This document shows, piece after piece, positions 9,283 through 13,109 of a stretch of 13,109 nucleotides of DNA (the stretch's first letter is position 1; the number at the start of each line of letters is the position of its first letter). The position numbers and the translations under genes were made by a program. The stretch comes from Sphingomonadaceae bacterium. GTDB taxonomy: Bacteria > Pseudomonadota > Alphaproteobacteria > Sphingomonadales > Sphingomonadaceae. The stretch covers positions 1 to 13,109 of the forward strand of contig RFSU01000041.1 in NCBI GenBank assembly GCA_009923795.1. The letters run 5' to 3'. The notes under the pieces were generated by a model. It did no database searches. It worked only from the letters and a program-made list of their open reading frames with translations, and had not been told where the DNA came from.

Positions 9283-9903
9283 TTAGGCGTCGTCGCCCTC
9301 TGCTGCTGCGGGTGCCTCAGCCGCAGCTTCGGCCGGAGCCTCTTCTGCGATGGTGCCGGGTTCAGCGTTCGGGTCAAATTCTTCCGTGAAGCCGGCCACG
9401 TCCTTTTCGAACATCTGGGCAAGGATATCCACGCCCTTGCTCTGAAGGTCAGCTTCTTCCGGCGAGCGGGCGACATTGACCTTAACGGTGACGGAGACTT
9501 CCGGGTGCAGCGAGACCTTGACGACATACACGCCAATGGCCTTGATCGGCTTATCCAGCACGACCTGCTGTTTGTTGACCTTCTTGCCATCGGCGACCAG
9601 CGCCTCGACAACGTCACGCACAGCAACTGAACCATAAAGCTGGCCCGTGTTGGATGCCTGGCGGATCAGGGTGACGGACGCGCCGTCAATTCCCTTGGAG
9701 GCCGCTTCGGCGTCTGTGCGCTTTGCATCATTGTCCGCAACGATCTTGGCCTTATTGGCTTCGAACAATTTGCGGTTGGCGTCATTGGCGCGGAGCGCCT
9801 TGTTACGCGGCAAAAGATAATTGCGGGCAAAGCCGTTCTTCACGGAGACAACGTCGCCGATCTGACCAAGCTTTTCGACGCGTTCAAGCAGGATAACGTC
9901 CAT
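9283..9903 (-). CDS. rplI: 50S ribosomal protein L9
   Basis: L9 binds 23S rRNA near the L1 stalk base and helps maintain reading frame. The N-terminal RNA-binding lobe, with the signature GDVVSVKNGFARNYLLPRNKA (about 16-36), leads through a long charged helix (about 41-75) to the C-terminal lobe ending near residue 150. The protein has 206 residues, against about 150 in E. coli. The extra 55 or so form an acidic, Ala/Glu/Pro-rich tail that is probably disordered. A good AAGGAG site lies 8 bases before the ATG, inside the 12-bp gap after rpsR. It is the last gene of the operon. Confidence 0.97.
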   Translation of the reverse strand: MDVILLERVEKLGQIGDVVSVKNGFARNYLLPRNKALRANDANRKLFEANKAKIVADNDAKRTDAEAASKGIDGASVTLIRQASNTGQLYGSVAVRDVVEALVADGKKVNKQQVVLDKPIKAIGVYVVKVSLHPEVSVTVKVNVARSPEEADLQSKGVDILAQMFEKDVAGFTEEFDPNAEPGTIAEEAPAEAAAEAPAAAEGDDA

Positions 9904-9915
9904 CGGGTGTGCTCC

Positions 9916-10140
9916 TTACTTCACGATGAAGGGCAGAAGCCCGATGTGGCGTGCGCGCTTAATGGCCTGAGCCAGTTCACGCTGCTTCTTTGCAGAAACC
10001 GCGGTGATGCGCGACGGGACGATTTTGCCGCGCTCAGAGACAAAGCCCTGAAGCAGACGGACGTCCTTATAGTCGATCTTGGGCGCGTTCTTGCCTGCAA
10101 AGGGGCAGCTCTTGCGCCGGCGGAAAAATGGGCGTGCCAT
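9916..10140 (-). CDS. rpsR: 30S ribosomal protein S18
   Basis: S18 pairs with S6 in the platform of the 30S subunit. The 74-residue protein has the family core YKDVRLLQGFVSERGKIVPS and the basic helix KKQRELAQAIKRARHIGLLP near the C-terminus. The N-terminal MARPFFRRRKSCPF is basic and carries the single cysteine. It lies 15 bp after rpsF, whose TAA runs into the AAGGAAGG ribosome-binding site. The order rpsF-rpsR-rplI is the standard ribosomal operon. Confidence 0.97.
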   Translation of the reverse strand: MARPFFRRRKSCPFAGKNAPKIDYKDVRLLQGFVSERGKIVPSRITAVSAKKQRELAQAIKRARHIGLLPFIVK

Positions 10141-10155
10141 GGGTTTTCGCCTTCC

Positions 10156-10521
10156 TTAATATTCTTGTTCGTCGTCGCGGCGCGGCCTGCGGTCACGCTC
10201 GCCTTTGCGCATCATCACCGAAGGGCCGGCTTCTTGCTCATCAACCTTGATGGTCATGTAGCGCAGGACGTCTTCGTTGATCTGCGTCTGGCGCTCCAGT
10301 TCGGCAACAACGCCGCCCGGTGCGTCAAAAGCCAGCATGACATAATGTGCCTTGCGGTTCTTCGCGATTTTATAGGCGAGTGTGCGCAGACCCCAAGTTT
10401 CCGTCTTGGAAACCTTACCACCGTTTGATTCGATGATGGTCCTGGCGTTCGCCGCCAGCGCGTCAACTTGGGCTTGGGCCAAGTCCTGACGCGCAAGAAA
10501 TACGTGCTCATAAAGAGCCAT
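10156..10521 (-). CDS. rpsF: 30S ribosomal protein S6
   Basis: S6 binds 16S rRNA together with S18. The protein has 121 residues: MALYEHVFLARQDLA opens the ferredoxin-like fold, and GLRTLAYKIAKNRKAHYVML (45-64) is the central strand-helix part. A charged tail (about 106-121, Arg, Asp and Glu) corresponds to the acidic or variable C-terminal extension of bacterial S6. The frame is open upstream, but the conserved N-terminus and an AAAGG site fix the ATG at 10521. It is the first gene of the operon and is preceded by a structured leader. Confidence 0.96.
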   Translation of the reverse strand: MALYEHVFLARQDLAQAQVDALAANARTIIESNGGKVSKTETWGLRTLAYKIAKNRKAHYVMLAFDAPGGVVAELERQTQINEDVLRYMTIKVDEQEAGPSVMMRKGERDRRPRRDDEQEY

Positions 10522-10565
10522 AAAGCTTGCCTTTCCATGCCGATCGCTGACGTCGCCCCATGCGA

Positions 10566-10609
10566 GCGCCCCTCCGGCTTTCTTCGAGTCCCGTATCGGG
10601 ATGGGGCGC
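10566..10609 (-). promoter_or_regulatory. Putative S6:S18 autoregulatory leader of rpsF
   Basis: On the minus strand GCGCCCC (10609-10603) pairs with GGGGCGC (10572-10566). Inside is a second hairpin, TCCCG-ATA-CGGGA (10601-10589). The two stems are separated by 1 nt on the 5' side and 16 nt on the 3' side, and the long side contains a CCG (AAAGCCGGA). A hairpin with an asymmetric loop carrying CCG is the known S6:S18 binding motif in rpsF leaders, which mimics the 16S rRNA site and represses the operon when the proteins are in excess. The match was judged by eye. I could not place a convincing promoter upstream of it. Confidence 0.55.
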
Positions 10610-10680
10610 ATTGGGGGAAAGGGCGGCAAAAAGCAAGGGTGAAGGGGGCGAAGTCCTTATCGTTCCCTGTTTCATCTGCG

Positions 10681-10953
10681 CTATTCTTGGCCAATTAACA
10701 GCTGCCGCCCTGGTTCCTCGTTCCAAAGATCGGCGAAGGAGCAGGCCGATGACATATAGTCAGCCGCAGCGGGGCACATAGCGCGGAGCATAAAGTCGAT
10801 ATTGTCTCGCAAATCTCGCAGGTCCAGACTGTAGATCGGTTCATGGTGGGCGACGCGATTTCGCAATTCCAGCAGATCCGCCGAAATTGCTTCCGCCTGA
10901 TGCCGGGTCACAGACGCATTGTTAACGAATATCTTTGAAGTCAGGTTCTTCTG
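10681..10953 (-). pseudogene. HEPN / Abi-like C-terminal fragment
   Basis: The frame is open from just after a TGA (10956-10954) to a TAG at 10683-10681. Its core LLELRNRVAHHEPIYSLDLR carries the R-x4-H motif (RNRVAH) of HEPN ribonucleases and resembles the C-terminal part of Abi-like abortive-infection proteins (LRNR..HHEPI). Those proteins are usually more than 200 residues, while here about 90 codons remain. There is no ATG with a ribosome-binding site; the only likely start is a GTG at 10911. It overlaps the end of the truncated GH1-like frame in another phase. I infer a decayed or recombined remnant. A small functional protein cannot be excluded. Confidence 0.6.
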
Positions 10954-11533
10954 TCAGCCATAATGCGCTTCGTAAGTCTTCCGGAATTGATTGTGCGTTG
11001 GGTATGATTGTCCGCACGGCCTGCATCGCAAGGGCAATGGCGCGGCATTGAATAACCGTCGCCCGGAGCTGTGAGGCAAAGTCGCGATGATGGGGATACC
11101 AATGGCCATACAGGCAGGAAAAGCGGGCTGTCGTCAGCGGTTCATTGACCGGCGTCCACATGTCGATCCAGGGGTAACGCGCCGCGACTTGGCCGGCAAA
11201 GCGCGCCAGCTTTTCGGGGAAGAGGGGATCGAGCAAATTTGTATAGCGTGGCCCGCTGCCATGATGGACGAGCCCTGCAATCACGCGGACCCCCAGCTGG
11301 CGCAGGCGGGCCATGCGCGCATCCGTCCAGCGCCAGTCGCACGTGTCTGGCGCGTCTGGGGCAATCATATCCCAGATAATGGGGTAACGCAGCGTCTTCA
11401 CGCCCAGCCCCGCCAAAAGGTCGAGGTCCGCCAGCCTGTCGGCATGGCCGGTTTCAACAATTTGGTTGCGGTAAACATCCCCCACCCGAACCACACTGCA
11501 TTCAACACCGGCCCAAAGCTCTAACGCGGCCAT
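10922..11533 (-). pseudogene. Truncated glycoside hydrolase family 1-like gene
   Basis: The 203-residue product begins MAALELWAGVECSVVRVGD and resembles the N-terminal GH1-like domain of large proteins, which as I recall often carry a C-terminal RmlD (dTDP-4-dehydrorhamnose reductase-like) domain and reach about 700 residues. The barrel strand with the acid/base glutamate is present, TPVNEP with E131. The half with the nucleophile glutamate and any reductase domain is missing. Similarity seems to stop near residue 181 (VRTIIPNAQ); the last 22 residues use AT-richer codons. Start: ATG 11533 has GGAG six bases upstream, and a longer frame from 11581 would run through the promoter. The promoter and ribosome site are intact, so a truncated protein may still be made. 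Confidence 0.65.
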
Positions 11534-11562
11534 CACTCTCTCCACCTGCTTCGCTTTGAGGA

Positions 11563-11588
11563 AACACGCCGTGTTGCCCACAAGTTCC
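11563..11588 (-). promoter_or_regulatory. EcfG-like promoter of the truncated GH1-like gene
   Basis: On the minus strand GGAAC (11588-11584), 17 nt and TGTT (11566-11563, in TGTTTC) fit the alphaproteobacterial general-stress sigma EcfG pattern GGAAC-N16/17-CGTT with one mismatch. The expected start is roughly 20-25 nt before the ATG at 11533, which leaves room for the GGAG ribosome site. Confidence 0.5.
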
Positions 11589-11599
11589 GCCGCATCGTT

Positions 11600-11625
11600 G
11601 GAACGAAGCGGCCCTGTGATGTGTT
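11600..11625 (+). promoter_or_regulatory. EcfG-like promoter of the small acidic protein gene
   Basis: GGAAC at 11600-11604, a 17-nt spacer and TGTT at 11622-11625 (in TGTTTTC) have the same design as the divergent promoter on the other strand. The two GGAAC boxes lie back to back, 11 bp apart. The expected start is about 25 nt before the ATG at 11657. Confidence 0.5.
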
Positions 11626-11656
11626 TTCAGCGCATGACTGCTTGAAGGATGATGCG

Positions 11657-11983
11657 ATGCAGAGCCGTAAAACCAATAAAGCCACCGAAGCGCCTGAGGC
11701 CCTGAACCGCGAACAACAGGATGATGCGCAGGTGATTGATGCCATGGATATGCTGCGGTCGGGCGAAACGCGCGCAATTGGGGTGTCGGTTCATGGGCGG
11801 GAAAATGATCCCGCCGATGTCATTGCCGATGACGTCCCCGATCTGATCGACCGAATGGAGGAAATGGTGCGCACCGGCCATATTGATAATGATGCCTTTG
11901 CAGGCGAGCCGGTGCATGATGATGACGAAGAGATGTTGGGCGATGCCCTCGCCCGGCTGGATGATGATGGCGCGCGACCTTAG
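11657..11983 (+). CDS. Small acidic conserved-type hypothetical protein
   Basis: This 108-residue soluble protein has no signal peptide, membrane segment or motif I can tie to a function. It is strongly acidic. A basic N-terminus (MQSRKTNK) is followed by an acidic helix-like stretch, then the probably conserved segment DDVPDLIDRMEEMVRTGHID and an Asp/Glu-rich end DDDEEMLGDALARLDDD. The start at 11657 is backed by AAGGA at 11645-11649, seven bases upstream. The promoter suggests general-stress induction. Its stop overlaps the convergent reductase gene within TTAG (11980-11983). It may be a small stress protein of sphingomonads, but that is a guess. Confidence 0.7.
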   Translation: MQSRKTNKATEAPEALNREQQDDAQVIDAMDMLRSGETRAIGVSVHGRENDPADVIADDVPDLIDRMEEMVRTGHIDNDAFAGEPVHDDDEEMLGDALARLDDDGARP

Positions 11984-13109
11984 GCCGAGGGGCCGTTGCC
12001 TGCGGTGATCATCTCTTCAATCGACACAAATTTTTCGCGTGGGGCGCCCTCACGCGCACGGGCAATTTCAGCCGCGTCAATTTTCTGCCAATCGCGGAAG
12101 GTGACAATGTCCACCCCCCTGCTCTCCAGCAGGGCGTCCAAAGCAGCCCGGCCCGGCTTGCCGCTGCCCCCAGCCATATCGGCGGCGATCAGATCAACAA
12201 TCGCAAATCCATCTGGGCGGTTGGTGCCGATTGTGCCCGTTGGCCCGCGCCTTGCCCAGCCGACGCAATAGAGGCCGGGCAAGATCCGCCCATCTTGATT
12301 GTCGAACCTGCCCAGCTTTTGATCATAGGGGACGCCAAGAATGGGCGGGGTTTGATAGCCGATACAGGCAATGACCAGCCCGCACTCTATGGCATAGATT
12401 TCACCCGTCCCAATGACTTGGGATTGGGCGTCCAATTGCGTGCGTTCCACGATGATCCGTTCCACCCGGCCTTGGCCTTCGATTGCGAGCGGCTTTGCGA
12501 AGAAATCAAAATCGACACCAATATCGCCTGTGCGCGGCTGAGCGGCAAAGTCGCGCAAATGCGCGACGGATTTGCGCTGGCCGGGGTCTAGGTCAGCATC
12601 TGCGCTTTCGGGCGGAAAGTCGGCGGGATCAACGTGGGGGGCCGCGCGCGATAAATGGCCAAGCTCCCCCAGTTCCTTTGGCGTCATCGCAATTTGATGC
12701 GGCCCGCGCCGCCCCAAAATGCTGATCTGCCGAATGTTCGATTGGGTCACAGCGGTCAGGGCATGGGCCACAATATCTGACCCGTGAAACTCCTCAGGCG
12801 TTTTAGACAGCACGCGCACCACATCCAGCGCCACATTGCCATTGCCAATCACCACGGCACCGGGGCCGGAAAGATCGGGGTTGAGCGCGGCGAAATCGGG
12901 ATGGCCATTATACCAGCCGACAAAGGCGGCCGACCCCAAGACGCCGGGCAGATCTTCCCCTTCGATGCCGAGTTTGCGGTCTTGTGGGGCGCCGGTTGCA
13001 AGGACAACGGCATCATAAAATTGACCGAGTTCGTCTATGCTCACATCGCGCCCAACCGACACATTGCCGACAAAGCGGACATTGTCGATCAGGTTCACCG
13101 CCTCATAAC
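11980..13109 (-). CDS. Ferredoxin-NADP reductase, FprA/adrenodoxin reductase type (5' end outside window)
   Basis: This flavoprotein moves electrons between NADPH and ferredoxin; ferredoxins of this kind serve P450s or other oxygenases. About 375 C-terminal codons are present, and the frame runs off the right edge, so the N-terminal FAD-binding GxGxxG is not seen. Visible parts are an ATG motif VVLATGAPQDR, the NADP-binding loop VVIGNGNVALDVVRVL, and the family signature GWARRGPTGTIGTNRPDG near the FAD site. This combination fits the adrenodoxin reductase/FprA family better than glutamate synthase small subunits. The partner ferredoxin is not in the window. The gene ends tail to tail with the small acidic gene. 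Confidence 0.88.
   Translation of the reverse strand, partial: YEAVNLIDNVRFVGNVSVGRDVSIDELGQFYDAVVLATGAPQDRKLGIEGEDLPGVLGSAAFVGWYNGHPDFAALNPDLSGPGAVVIGNGNVALDVVRVLSKTPEEFHGSDIVAHALTAVTQSNIRQISILGRRGPHQIAMTPKELGELGHLSRAAPHVDPADFPPESADADLDPGQRKSVAHLRDFAAQPRTGDIGVDFDFFAKPLAIEGQGRVERIIVERTQLDAQSQVIGTGEIYAIECGLVIACIGYQTPPILGVPYDQKLGRFDNQDGRILPGLYCVGWARRGPTGTIGTNRPDGFAIVDLIAADMAGGSGKPGRAALDALLESRGVDIVTFRDWQKIDAAEIARAREGAPREKFVSIEEMITAGNGPSA

Noticed and set aside
10700..10725. GGAACC with GTT nearby on the minus strand upstream of rpsF, as a third EcfG-like promoter
   Set aside because: The spacing between GGAAC and GTT is about 13 nt, too short for the motif.
12117..12134. CCCTGCT-CTCC-AGCAGGG hairpin near the 3' end of the reductase gene
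   Set aside because: Within coding sequence, with no U-run on either strand; likely chance in GC-rich DNA.
12553..12577. Perfect 8-bp inverted repeat GCGCAAAT-N9-ATTTGCGC
   Set aside because: It lies inside the reductase coding sequence and encodes an ordinary part of the protein; probably coincidental.

Overview
The window looks like an ordinary chromosomal segment of an alphaproteobacterium, most likely a member of the Sphingomonadales. This is inferred from moderately high GC, a type A RNase P RNA, an aerobic-type CobT, a COQ4-type ubiquinone protein, a DUF3617 lipoprotein, a GH1-like protein of a type I associate with sphingomonad and rhizobial genomes, and GGAAC-type (EcfG-like) promoters. 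No database search was possible, so the lineage is a judgement.

Layout, left to right. Positions 1-200 hold the possible tail of an unidentified gene and a good promoter for rnpB. The RNase P RNA (202-569) is followed by cobT (637-2463). A compact toxin-antitoxin pair comes next, a Phd/YefM-type antitoxin and a PIN-domain (VapC-type) toxin (2505-3199). A perfect 23-bp palindrome lies over its promoter. The toxin overlaps tail to tail with uvrB (3196-5376, minus). coq4 (5473-6255) is divergent from uvrB and is followed by a DUF3617 lipoprotein gene (6319-6927). On the minus strand lie purL (6975-9131) and the ribosomal operon rpsF-rpsR-rplI (10521 down to 9283), which ends in a strong intrinsic terminator and begins with a leader that fits the S6:S18 autoregulatory motif.

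The accessory-looking part is 10681-11983. A HEPN/Abi-like fragment and a truncated glycoside-hydrolase-1-like gene meet at an AT-richer junction just upstream of the ribosomal operon. The truncated GH1-like gene and a small acidic hypothetical gene diverge from two back-to-back promoters of identical GGAAC-N17-TGTT design, which suggests general-stress (EcfG) control. The window ends inside a ferredoxin-NADP reductase of the FprA/adrenodoxin reductase type.

Most genes are housekeeping (tRNA processing, DNA repair, purine, ubiquinone and cobalamin enzymes, ribosome) and do not form one pathway. The points most worth a second look are the divergent EcfG-like promoter pair, the gene-fusion scar beside it, and two promoters (toxin-antitoxin and coq4) whose geometry predicts leaderless mRNAs. 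I did not find a clearly new multi-gene system.
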